Shown here: positions 33,788-41,876 of the stretch, piece after piece
How the letters are laid out: every line of letters starts with the position of its first letter
Position numbering within the stretch: position 1 is the stretch's first letter
NCBI GenBank assembly: GCA_904420095.1
Contig: CAJFUB010000010.1
Span: 1 to 52,744, forward strand
DNA from: an uncultured Clostridia bacterium
GTDB lineage: Bacteria > Bacillota > Clostridia > UBA1212 > UBA1255
Length of the DNA: 52,744 bases
Reading direction: 5' to 3'
Notes under the pieces: model-generated
What the model was told of the DNA's origin: nothing
Seen by the model: only the letters and a program-made list of their open reading frames with translations
Database searches by the model: none
Program-made: the position numbers and the translations under genes

Positions 33788-34699
33788 CTATTCCTTATTC
33801 GTAGCGATGACTTCAGCGGCAAACGCTTTAGCCTTTTCGAGATTTTTACTGGTCCGCGCTATGGCAAGGTACATAGTCTGACGCTCTTCCGGATACCTTT
33901 TTACAAGATTCATGCCCTCAAAAAACTCCATGCTGCTGATTTCAACCGCATAAACGCCGGACTGCGTGCGGTCGTCTTCCTCACCCGTGTTCTCATAACG
34001 ATACAAATCGAGATTTGAGAAGCCCGGATCCTCTTTATGTTCTTCCAGAAAGTCGTCGAGACGCAGAAACACCAGCTGATCGACATAGACATCCAAATTT
34101 TCTTTATCAATAATAATAATATCCAGCGCGCCGCCGGTAAATTCACTTCGAAACTGTACGGCTCCGTTTTTCGCAGACTGATCCAGCAGCGACGTTTCTC
34201 CGTCCACTACAGTAAAATACGAAACGAGCGGTTCTTCTACAACCGTTGACTTAGCGGCAATCTGCCGGTCAATATATCCATCCTCTGAATCAGCGTAACC
34301 GGAGCTAAAAGCCCCCACGAATTTAATATACAGGTCTTGTTTAGAGGCGTCCTTAAGCTGCAGATACGTAAGCACTCCAATCACGACAATCAGGAGACCG
34401 CCGCAGATCAGTAATTTATAGGAATCGAAAAAGGACGAGATTTTATGCCATTTTTTGCGAATGGAATACGGAATGATGTTGGTCGGATCCGTATCCGTAT
34501 AATCTCCGTCGATCCCCATAATTTCGTTATAAGCCTTTGTAATTTCATTATAATAATCCAAGTCCTCGTTGGTTGTGCCGTATTCATCCGTACGCTGCTT
34601 ATACTGGCGCACAAGCGCCCCGTATTTCTTCTCTACGAGTTCCCGATCCGCGTTTTCCGGAAGGCCCAGTATTTGATATGGATTTTTTTGTTCGCCCAA
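33788..34699 (-). CDS. Membrane-anchored J-domain-like protein without the HPD motif
   Basis: A 303-residue protein. Residues about 5-70 resemble a J-domain (NPYQILGLPENADRELVEKK, then YGALVRQYKQRT and YYNEITKAYNEIMG), but the His-Pro-Asp tripeptide needed to stimulate DnaK is not seen between helices II and III. A single membrane helix follows (LLICGGLLIVVIGVLTYLQL, near residue 110). The remaining 180 residues are probably outside the cell and resemble no family I know. The start is taken as TTG at 34699 because GGGAGGTG precedes it; upstream codons in the same frame are highly basic and unlike the family. It is 150 bases downstream of the GyrI-like gene. Confidence 0.8.
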   Translation of the reverse strand: MGEQKNPYQILGLPENADRELVEKKYGALVRQYKQRTDEYGTTNEDLDYYNEITKAYNEIMGIDGDYTDTDPTNIIPYSIRKKWHKISSFFDSYKLLICGGLLIVVIGVLTYLQLKDASKQDLYIKFVGAFSSGYADSEDGYIDRQIAAKSTVVEEPLVSYFTVVDGETSLLDQSAKNGAVQFRSEFTGGALDIIIIDKENLDVYVDQLVFLRLDDFLEEHKEDPGFSNLDLYRYENTGEEDDRTQSGVYAVEISSMEFFEGMNLVKRYPEERQTMYLAIARTSKNLEKAKAFAAEVIATNKE

Positions 34700-34849
34700 T
34701 GGCAGGCACCTCCCGTACCGATCAAGCCCGATTTCCCGGGCGCGGCGCTTTCTTTTCCTTCTGGAAGGAGGCCGCTTTATTTGAAGCAGTATACTCCATT
34801 TGCGCCTGTTTTTCAAGTTGTCCGAAAAAGCAAGGGTTTTGCGGCTCGC

Positions 34850-35491
34850 TTATTCCGGTTTGCTCCTGCGGATCGGCTGACGGAGGACCGTTTTCAGTCT
34901 GTGTGCATCGCATTTTCGCGGATCGGAAAGATATATTTCATGATGCCGGCGGGTATCGGTAAGATCAAGCTCATACCCGTTCTGCTTCGCGTATTCGTGC
35001 ATGACCTCAAGCGTTTCCGGCTCGCTGTCGTAAGCTCCAATATGCATGCACTGTACGCATTCCCCCTCATCATAAGAAAAAAACCTGACGTCAGAAAAGG
35101 ACGTTTTCTTTTTGCGTTCGGCTTCCGCCGCAGCCCATTCGAAATCCTCCGGCGTGACAAAGTCCGGCAGGCGGATCATTGATATAAAATGGAAACGATC
35201 CTTACAGGTATTATCGATTTCCCTGACGCCCTCCTGCCACCAGAGCCCTTCCAGAGGCGGTACGACATACTCGAAATACCCCTCGATCTTGTGCTCGCCC
35301 AGCTTACTCATTTTTATCGTAAACGCAATCGTGTACAAAAGTCCTATGGTATTCTTATATTCCCCGTTTTCCTCGTTTGGATTGCCCCTGCCGCAAACGG
35401 CGATATAGTTCATCGGCGGAATCATAACGATTCCCGGCTTGCTTTTCGGCAGATAAAATTCTTTGTATTCCTTTTTAAAATCAAATGCCAT
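34850..35491 (-). CDS. GyrI-like small-molecule-binding domain protein
   Basis: A 213-residue stand-alone GyrI-like (SOUL/BacT-superfamily) protein. Recognisable blocks are FYLPKSKPGIVMIPPMNYIA, a central YFEYVVPPLEGLWWQEG, and the C-terminal MHIGAYDSEPETLEVMHEYA with RHHEIYLSDPRKCD. Members bind or hydrolyse small lipophilic compounds; this one lacks a DNA-binding domain. Its ATG at 35491 follows the stop of the beta-helix gene by only 4 bases, so the two are cotranscribed. GGAGTGAAGAA is the ribosome binding site. An ATG-less extension upstream to 35518 overlaps the preceding gene and was not used. Confidence 0.9.
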   Translation of the reverse strand: MAFDFKKEYKEFYLPKSKPGIVMIPPMNYIAVCGRGNPNEENGEYKNTIGLLYTIAFTIKMSKLGEHKIEGYFEYVVPPLEGLWWQEGVREIDNTCKDRFHFISMIRLPDFVTPEDFEWAAAEAERKKKTSFSDVRFFSYDEGECVQCMHIGAYDSEPETLEVMHEYAKQNGYELDLTDTRRHHEIYLSDPRKCDAHRLKTVLRQPIRRSKPE

Positions 35492-35495
35492 TTCT

Positions 35496-36566
35496 TCACT
35501 CCCGGCGCTCCGTCTCATTCTGATTCAGCACAACCGCTCTTCCCCGGTCGGGAATATTTTGATGCACGCGGACGGTACAAAGCGCCCGCACTTGCGCGCC
35601 CTTGTCGATCTGCACGGTGTACGCCGCGTTTTCCTGTTCTTCCGTTCTTGCGACGTTTTGTATGGTAATATTCTCCGCGCAGATGCTTCCGGCAAACCAA
35701 AATAAGGGATCGCTGTTGCCCTGCGGCGCTTTCCCTGCAAACACGCCGTCGATCAGCACATTTTTAAATACGCGTAAGGGATCCGCATGGACGTTATGAT
35801 GTGTAAAAGATACGACATTGAAGCGATATTTTCCGAAAATATTACGAATGATCACATTTTCCAGCATATGCCCGCAGGAAAGAAGCCGCACGGCGGTATA
35901 TCCGTTGTCCGCAAACAGGCCGTCAATTAAAATATCGCGGATTTCCCCGCCCTTGGAAACCTCGCAGGCATATCCGTCGTCGCAATTGAGCGCGACCATA
36001 TCGTCATTGGTGGATCCAAAAAGATTCCGCACGCAGCCGTACCGCGCCGGTCCGTCGATATGAATCCCATCCATATTCGGCCGCTTCAAATTATAGTCGA
36101 AGGAAACGTTTTCTACGGTAAAATATACCGCATCGGAAATCTGGAGCCCATAGCTTTCCGGATTTCGGATCGTCACATTCCGAAAGGTAAAATTCCGTAC
36201 GCCCCGCATACGCAGGCAAATGCCGAAATAATATGCCGGATCGTATTCCTTGAGCGCAAAACGCGACTCCCTGCTGCGTCTGTCCTGATTCACATTATTC
36301 CCATCCCATACGCCGCCTTCAATCGTAATATTTTGATTATACTCGTGTTCGGTGGCGTAAAACATGTCATTCTCAAGCATAGCGCAATTCGCGTGATCCG
36401 CAAGATGAATTCTTGCCCCAGGCATCAGCGACAGCGTAGTATTGCTATGGATCACAAGTGTCTTTGAAATATAGTAATCCCCTGGCGCTACTACGGCGCG
36501 TCCGTCCGTATTGCCGGCGCGATCCAGCAATTCCTGCAAAAAAACGGTTGCATCATATTGCTCCAT
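35496..36566 (-). CDS. Right-handed parallel beta-helix glycosidase (GH28-like)
   Basis: A 356-residue beta-helix protein of the polygalacturonase-like group. The start DATVFLQELLDRAGNTDGRA and VVAPGDYYISKTLVIHSNTT is the usual first coil of these enzymes. The active-site face shows NMDGIHIDGPA (compare NTDG), STNDDMVALNCDDG (the double Asp) and LLSCGHMLEN (G-H), so the main GH28 residues are partly kept. There is no signal peptide, so it would act on imported oligosaccharides in the cytoplasm. GGAAGTGAAG precedes the ATG. It lies between the AraC gene (26-base gap) and the GyrI-like gene. Confidence 0.85.
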   Translation of the reverse strand: MEQYDATVFLQELLDRAGNTDGRAVVAPGDYYISKTLVIHSNTTLSLMPGARIHLADHANCAMLENDMFYATEHEYNQNITIEGGVWDGNNVNQDRRSRESRFALKEYDPAYYFGICLRMRGVRNFTFRNVTIRNPESYGLQISDAVYFTVENVSFDYNLKRPNMDGIHIDGPARYGCVRNLFGSTNDDMVALNCDDGYACEVSKGGEIRDILIDGLFADNGYTAVRLLSCGHMLENVIIRNIFGKYRFNVVSFTHHNVHADPLRVFKNVLIDGVFAGKAPQGNSDPLFWFAGSICAENITIQNVARTEEQENAAYTVQIDKGAQVRALCTVRVHQNIPDRGRAVVLNQNETERRE

Positions 36567-36592
36567 AGCTTCACTTCCTTTCTTTTCTTACG

Positions 36593-37390
36593 CTACAGCA
36601 AGACGCTCGGGCTGCTTCCGTAAAAGGAACGGAACGCTTTTGAAAAAGTATACGGATCGCTGTAGCCGACCTGCTTTGCAACGAGGCTGACGGGATATTT
36701 ATATTTTGAAAGCAGCATATGCGCAATCTCCATTCGTTTTCTTTTTATATAAGCATACGGCGTGGCACCAAACTGTTTTCGAAACCAGCTGATAAAATAT
36801 TTTTCGGAATAACCGCACAAATCCGCAAGCAGCCGGTTCGTAAGCGGTTCACTGATATGGCGGTCGATATATTCCGCAAGCATCCTGACGTTTTTATCGT
36901 AATGGATTTTGACGCTCGGCGTCCAAACATTGATATTTTCAATAAAATATTGATAGATGATTTTATAGAGAGCAGACTTTATATTCAGCATCATGCAGGG
37001 CTTGTCCCGTTCGCTGTATGCCGCTGCCAGCTCTGGATTCTCACAGCTCAGTACGGCGCACGTAAACATGTCGGTAAAATTACTGTCAACATGTCTGAAC
37101 ATCATATCGAAATGACAGTATATATAGTAGGAGTCTTCCAGTATGTCAAGCTCAAACGTAGACATGGGCGGTATCATGAATATATCACCCGGCTTGAGAA
37201 GATAAAAGCTCTCGCCGACCGATACGTGCTGCCGGCCGCGGACGATCTGCCATACGTCAAAATCGTTTGTCAGCAGCCGAACCTTTTTTTCCTTTGGATG
37301 AACGGCTTGATCGACACAATTTACACGTATTGTAAGGCTGGACAAAACATCCGCAAGAATTATTTGGTCATGCTGCAGGTTTGTATCCAT
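36593..37390 (-). CDS. AraC family transcriptional regulator of carbohydrate type
   Basis: A 265-residue regulator with an N-terminal cupin sensor domain (GESFYLLKPGDIFMIPPMST) and a C-terminal double helix-turn-helix (LADLCGYSEKYFISWFRKQF, then GATPYAYIKRKRMEIAHMLL and VAKQVGYSDPYTFSKAFRSF). This class usually senses sugars and activates glycan-use genes. It should control the beta-helix glycosidase gene behind it and perhaps the divided surface operon at 37.6-43.2 kb. The ATG at 37390 is eight bases from GAGGAGC; the TTG at 37396 is too close. Confidence 0.92.
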   Translation of the reverse strand: MDTNLQHDQIILADVLSSLTIRVNCVDQAVHPKEKKVRLLTNDFDVWQIVRGRQHVSVGESFYLLKPGDIFMIPPMSTFELDILEDSYYIYCHFDMMFRHVDSNFTDMFTCAVLSCENPELAAAYSERDKPCMMLNIKSALYKIIYQYFIENINVWTPSVKIHYDKNVRMLAEYIDRHISEPLTNRLLADLCGYSEKYFISWFRKQFGATPYAYIKRKRMEIAHMLLSKYKYPVSLVAKQVGYSDPYTFSKAFRSFYGSSPSVLL

Positions 37391-37429
37391 GGGCAAAGCT
37401 CCTCTGTTTTACTGAATAACCGCGATAGA

Positions 37430-37458
37430 ATTATAATGGATTTATGATATAAAGTAAA
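37430..37458 (-). promoter_or_regulatory. Sigma-A-type promoter for the AraC gene
   Basis: On the minus strand TTTACT (37453-37458), a 17-base spacer and TATAAT (37430-37435), 40 bases before the ATG. Confidence 0.6.
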
Positions 37459-37540
37459 TAATAAACTCGTTTGAGCGCGCAGAAATCCTACAAAAGAACA
37501 CGGTGTTGTTCCGAGCCCGACCGAAAATGCTTGCCGCATA

Positions 37541-37578
37541 ACAAAAAAAGACTGCCGAAAATCGTATTCGACAGTCTT
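37541..37578 (-). terminator. Rho-independent terminator of the surface glycan operon
   Basis: AAGACTGCCGAA (37548-37559) pairs with TTCGACAGTCTT (37567-37578) with one mismatch; on the minus strand the stem is followed by a run of seven T. It closes the four-gene operon that runs from 43.25 kb to 37.6 kb. Confidence 0.85.
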
Positions 37579-37606
37579 GGCAGATCCTGTGCAAATCAGC
37601 GATCAT

Positions 37607-38737
37607 TTACTTTTTCTTCTTTTTAACAGCAATGATTATAATAACGCAAAGGATCACTACAACAGCCGCAGCAATTCCGATTACCAGCCCCAGCGGAAAG
37701 CTATCGCTTTCATCGGAATCGGCGCCGCTTGTCGGCGTTGCGGTAGCCGCAGGAGTTCTCGTTGCCTCGGAAGCGTCCGGCGTTGGCGCGGAGTCCGTTT
37801 CTTCCGGAGCCTCCGTCTCGTCCGGTTCCTCCGGAGCCGGCGTGGCATTATCCGGCACCTCATAGCTTACCGATACGTTGTCGATCTGAAGCGCTACGTT
37901 CCTGACGCCGATGGCCAGCTGAGAAGCGCCCGAATTCACTCTGGTATTTTGGACAGTCAGTACCGCGTTTCCGGATGCATCCTGAATTTCCGCCGTTTCA
38001 AAATACGAGAACGAAGTAGTATTGTCCGTATCGTATTGTTTCCCCGGACCGCTCAGAACAATCTTGGAAAGCAGCTGATCGTTTACCGAGATAGAAACCT
38101 CGGTGCCATTATCCGTGAATTCCAAATTATAAAAATTATCGTAAGAGAAACCTTCCGGCAGCGGAAAATCATAATATTCACTGCTGATGGTCAGCCCATC
38201 CTCACGGTAAACCTTAACGCCGACGCGGAATGCGTTTTCCTGAGGGAAGACGAAAATTCCGGAGCCGCCAATTGTAGTCGTACCGTTCTTTCCGCCGTTC
38301 TGTGTATACCAGTCGACCTCAAAGTAGTCAAAATCCTGCTCCTTATTCGCGTTTCTGGGATTTATCACGGTCATTTCACCGGGAGTAATCCCTCGAACGA
38401 AGAAACCGATATTATTAAACACGGATTGGCGAATATCCAGTGAAAACGTGTAGGGATAATCCTGCATCTCATCCCAGCTGCGTATAGAAACGTACCCTTC
38501 CAAGGCAAGAAACTGGTTATCTCCCTCTTCCTGGATCGTCGCCGTTGAATTCGTATTCGCGGGGAGCTTGTAGTCAAAGAAGTCGTACATCAAAAGATCC
38601 TCGAAAGTGTCGCTGGTCGAATCTTCCTCAAAATCGTACTGATAGATTCTTTCAGCCGCTGACACGGGAATACCGACGGATAATGTAATCAGGAGAACCA
38701 GAACCACCGCAAGCGGCAGGGCTATTTTTTTATGCAT
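37607..38737 (-). CDS. Secreted lectin-like protein with C-terminal membrane anchor (paralogue B)
   Basis: A 376-residue surface protein: signal peptide (ALPLAVVLVLLITLSVGIPV, cleaved after SAA), a beta-sandwich of about 270 residues of concanavalin/LamG-like appearance (YYDFPLPEGFSYDNFYNLEF, then DNGTEVSISVNDQLLSKIVL and GASQLAIGVRNVALQIDNVS), a Pro/Glu/Thr-rich stalk, and a final membrane helix followed by five lysines. It is a clear paralogue of the protein encoded next upstream in the operon: both share YYDFPLP, F-T-DNGTEV and the LQ/VQ-DN-V-V close. No enzyme motif is visible. Probably a carbohydrate-binding surface protein. GGAAAGGAG precedes the ATG. Confidence 0.82.
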   Translation of the reverse strand: MHKKIALPLAVVLVLLITLSVGIPVSAAERIYQYDFEEDSTSDTFEDLLMYDFFDYKLPANTNSTATIQEEGDNQFLALEGYVSIRSWDEMQDYPYTFSLDIRQSVFNNIGFFVRGITPGEMTVINPRNANKEQDFDYFEVDWYTQNGGKNGTTTIGGSGIFVFPQENAFRVGVKVYREDGLTISSEYYDFPLPEGFSYDNFYNLEFTDNGTEVSISVNDQLLSKIVLSGPGKQYDTDNTTSFSYFETAEIQDASGNAVLTVQNTRVNSGASQLAIGVRNVALQIDNVSVSYEVPDNATPAPEEPDETEAPEETDSAPTPDASEATRTPAATATPTSGADSDESDSFPLGLVIGIAAAVVVILCVIIIIAVKKKKK

Positions 38738-38768
38738 AGGAATAAACTCCTTTCCTGCAAAATGATAC

Positions 38769-39875
38769 TCAAATTCCTGCTCTCTTCTTTTTGGTCACAA
38801 ACAATGCCGAGAGCAGAAGCACGGCGGCTGCCAGAATGGGAAGCAGACTGCTGCTGCCTGTATTCGGCGTTGTGGGATCGCTCGGCGCAGGATCTTCCGG
38901 ATCAGTCGGAGTTGTCGGTTCAGACGGATCGGACGGATCTGACGGATCGGCCGGCGCTGTATAATCCGTGATCACGATGTTGTCAACCTGTACATGCATA
39001 TTACGGCAGCCGATCGCAACCTGGGAGCCTTCGGAATTAACCCGCGTATTCTCGATTTCCTTTACGACGTTTCCGTTTGCGTCACTGATGACGGCTTTTC
39101 CAAAGAATTCGCCGACATCCGTACCCTCGTCGAGCGGATAAACCGTATTCGGTTCGGAAAGCGCAACCTCGCACAGCAGCGCATCGTTAATATAAATGCA
39201 TACCTCCGTGCCATTATCCGTAAATTTCAAATTGAACATGTCGCCATAGGCAAAGTTCGCCGGCAGCGGGAAATCATAGTATTCGCCGGTAACGGTCGTG
39301 CCCGCCTCACGGTAAACCTTTACTTCCACGCGGATCCCGTCGGCCTTAAAGTAAACGGCAATTCCGGAGCCGCCGATTCCCATCCGGGCATCCGGCATAG
39401 CCGCGCCGTTCTCATCCTTTGCATAGGCATAGTAATCGGCTTCATGATAATGCAGCGTTATAACCGCGCCAGCTTTGTCAAGACGCTCTTTGGCATAAGG
39501 CTCGACACCGCGTACAAAAAAGCCGATATTGTTGGCATTGTTTTTGTCCTCATAGAAATTTCCTTCCAGCATATTGACGTCAATGGAAAATTCATACGGA
39601 TCTGTGATATAAAGATCGTTTCTCATGGAGAAATACCCGTTGATATCCAGATACTGATCGGAATCCCCGCTGACGACCGCATTTTCCGGATATTGGATCT
39701 TAAAATATGCCGGGTTATCAAAGATTCCCGCATAGGCTTCAATATTCAGATCCGCGGTCCCGTCCTCGTCAAAGCTCATTTCTACCTCTTCTACAGCAGC
39801 CATGACGGCCGTGCCGACCGAAAGCATGCAAATGATCATCAGAAGAGAGAGAAATACCGATAATTTTTTAAACAT
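38769..39875 (-). CDS. Secreted lectin-like protein with sortase-like C-terminus (paralogue A)
   Basis: A 368-residue paralogue of the protein encoded just downstream. It has a signal peptide (LSLLMIICMLSVGTAVMAAV), a similar beta-sandwich (YYDFPLPANFAYGDMFNLKF, then DNGTEVCIYINDALLCEVAL and GSQVAIGCRNMHVQVDNIVI), an Asp-Pro-Ser repeat stalk, and a C-terminus PTTPNTGSSSLLPILAAAVL followed by KKKRA. The NTG before a hydrophobic segment and basic tail looks like a sortase sorting signal of the xPxTG kind, whereas paralogue B has only a membrane anchor. The two may have different fates at the surface. AAGGAGG precedes the ATG. Confidence 0.82.
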   Translation of the reverse strand: MFKKLSVFLSLLMIICMLSVGTAVMAAVEEVEMSFDEDGTADLNIEAYAGIFDNPAYFKIQYPENAVVSGDSDQYLDINGYFSMRNDLYITDPYEFSIDVNMLEGNFYEDKNNANNIGFFVRGVEPYAKERLDKAGAVITLHYHEADYYAYAKDENGAAMPDARMGIGGSGIAVYFKADGIRVEVKVYREAGTTVTGEYYDFPLPANFAYGDMFNLKFTDNGTEVCIYINDALLCEVALSEPNTVYPLDEGTDVGEFFGKAVISDANGNVVKEIENTRVNSEGSQVAIGCRNMHVQVDNIVITDYTAPADPSDPSDPSEPTTPTDPEDPAPSDPTTPNTGSSSLLPILAAAVLLLSALFVTKKKRAGI

Positions 39876-39888
39876 TTTCTTTTCCTCC

Positions 39889-41847
39889 TTATTTCTTAGC
39901 TTTTTTATTCTTAATGGTTCTTAGCCTATACAGCACAACACAAACGATTCCAGCAATGCAAACGCAAACCGCCGCGACGATGATTATAATGATCGTACTT
40001 TGGCTTGTTTGCTCATTCGCGGCACTGAGAGCCGGTGCCGGGTCTACGATTCGTCCTCCTTCCTTAATATAGCGGTAATTGAACCGTCCGTTCGGTGCTG
40101 CATCTCCAAGATCCATAAACTCCATAACGTCGCCTGTGACTGTGGAATTGTCCGCCCACTTAAAATCAAAATTATCTCTTTCGGCAAGGCCGATCAGGCC
40201 GTCCTCCACTTTAATGACAAGCTGATTGCCCGATACGACATATTCGGCTTTTCCAACCTCTTCAAAAAGCCAATCATTTTCAACAAAACGTTCAACCGTT
40301 ACCGTACCGTTCTCCCGGGAGCGGTTCAGAATATAGTCATATCCTTCCCATCCGGTCAGCGGGGATTGATCGCTGTCAATCAGCAAATTCATCCAGTTTT
40401 CCCCGTCCGCCAGCTGGATATCATTTGCACATTGAACATAAAAATACGTATATCCGTCGGCTTTCGATACTTTGGCACTATCGATATCATTTCTGCCCGT
40501 TTCATTGATATAAGTATATACACCGCCAACGGAGCTGTGATTCCGATGCGTGATATCGTTGAGCGTATCGTAAAATACAGGTCCGATTTCTTCAAATTCT
40601 CCCAAATCTCCGGAAAGATCAACGGCAGTGCTGCCCGTGCCCTCCGGGATTTCTCGTACTCCTTTGAACAGACGGATATAATATGCCATCTGATAATAAT
40701 AATTATCGCCAAAGAAGCCGTTGATCGGTTCGATGTCTCGGCTGTATTCCGTATTAAAGCCGTCTACATAGTTATTTTCAAACTGAGGATCGTCTTTTAC
40801 AATTTCGTATGTGCTTGCCATCATCTGACCGATTCCCTCATTTTCCCAGCGGCCCATGGTAAATTCGTTCCAGCCGGTAACCATAATAACGTCCGGATCC
40901 AATTCGATGGCATACTCCCACTGCTCCGAAAAGGCAATTCCTAAATCTGTTGTGTCCAGTGAAAATCCGAAATCCTTCTTGCCGTTCAGCGTCTGCTGGC
41001 CGTTGACATAGCTCCGTCCTCTGGATGAATTGGAATGGAAGCCTGCGGCTACTGCAACCTGCTCGATCTCCCCTGCGGCATTTCTGCCGGGCGCCTGAGG
41101 ATATTCGGCAATCCACGGCCAGCGCTCAATCCCGTCCCCGGTCCAATCGTTAAATGCCCACGAAGCGCGGATCGTAAAGAAATTCCGGTATTCTTGACCC
41201 AGGCTGTCGCTGTTTCCGAGCAGAAGAGGCTTTCCTTCCCACATAAACCACAGATCGCGGTATTTTTCCGGTCCGTAAATTTCTTCCCATAAAATTTCCA
41301 TGTGCTTCACCATACGATCGGCACCGTTTCCGCAATGGAACACGATCTGGGGCGTCGTTCCGCCCTCCGCTCTGATCTGCGCCCACACCTCAAACAAAGT
41401 CATCCATGCGTGCTGGTACATATTATCATTCGTGATATCTAAAAAGACAAAATCAATTCCGGCATCCGAAAGAAGCTGCGCATGCTTCCGGTAAATCCAT
41501 TCATCCGTATTTTTATAATATCCGAAGTACGGCTCTCCCCAGACATGCATCCCGCTCTGCACCAGGACCTCCCATACCGCCTCGGTGCCGCCCTTCAGGT
41601 ATGCTTTGGAATGGTCTATAATCGTGGTATCGTCAGAGTTCATAAACAAAAAGTAGAAAATCCCCACATACTTGTTTTCCTTCACCGCTCCGGCTTCCTC
41701 GGCTGTCGGCAGGATCCGGTCCAGCCCGTCCGCCGCAACCCAGGTGTCACTATATATATCGCGCGCATTTGCAGCAAGCGGAAACAGACAGGCGCTTGTA
41801 AGCAATATGAGCGTGAGCTGTAAACAAAATAACCTCTTCCGTATCAT
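39889..41847 (-). CDS. Membrane-anchored extracellular glycosidase (GH99/GH71-like) with CBM9-like domain
   Basis: A 652-residue surface protein. After a signal peptide (residues to about SAC-LFPLAANA) a TIM-barrel-like region shows YVGIFYFLFM, HVWGEPYFGYYKNTDEWIYR, KHAQLLSDAGIDFVFLDITN, WEGKPLLLGN and PDVIMVTGWNEFTMGRW. This resembles GH99/GH71-type enzymes, where a conserved Trp-Asn-Glu sits at the active site. A second part (residues about 430-600) looks like a CBM9/DOMON domain (NWMNLLIDSDQSPLTGWEGY). The C-terminus is a membrane helix plus KNKKAKK. I took the ATG at 41847 because GCGGAGG lies six bases ahead. Second gene of the surface operon. The substrate is unknown. Confidence 0.8.
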   Translation of the reverse strand: MIRKRLFCLQLTLILLTSACLFPLAANARDIYSDTWVAADGLDRILPTAEEAGAVKENKYVGIFYFLFMNSDDTTIIDHSKAYLKGGTEAVWEVLVQSGMHVWGEPYFGYYKNTDEWIYRKHAQLLSDAGIDFVFLDITNDNMYQHAWMTLFEVWAQIRAEGGTTPQIVFHCGNGADRMVKHMEILWEEIYGPEKYRDLWFMWEGKPLLLGNSDSLGQEYRNFFTIRASWAFNDWTGDGIERWPWIAEYPQAPGRNAAGEIEQVAVAAGFHSNSSRGRSYVNGQQTLNGKKDFGFSLDTTDLGIAFSEQWEYAIELDPDVIMVTGWNEFTMGRWENEGIGQMMASTYEIVKDDPQFENNYVDGFNTEYSRDIEPINGFFGDNYYYQMAYYIRLFKGVREIPEGTGSTAVDLSGDLGEFEEIGPVFYDTLNDITHRNHSSVGGVYTYINETGRNDIDSAKVSKADGYTYFYVQCANDIQLADGENWMNLLIDSDQSPLTGWEGYDYILNRSRENGTVTVERFVENDWLFEEVGKAEYVVSGNQLVIKVEDGLIGLAERDNFDFKWADNSTVTGDVMEFMDLGDAAPNGRFNYRYIKEGGRIVDPAPALSAANEQTSQSTIIIIIVAAVCVCIAGIVCVVLYRLRTIKNKKAKK

Positions 41848-41876
41848 ATGGAACCTCCGCAAAAGATGAATCTCTC

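Noticed and set aside
37577..38443. Plus-strand open frame of 288 codons, and a similar one at 38994-39863
   Set aside because: Both are mirror frames of the two paralogous surface proteins and arise because these share sequence and codon bias.
40000..40944. Plus-strand open frame of 314 codons
   Set aside because: It lies opposite the glycosidase gene, which has a signal peptide, domain motifs and a good ribosome binding site; the plus frame has none of these.
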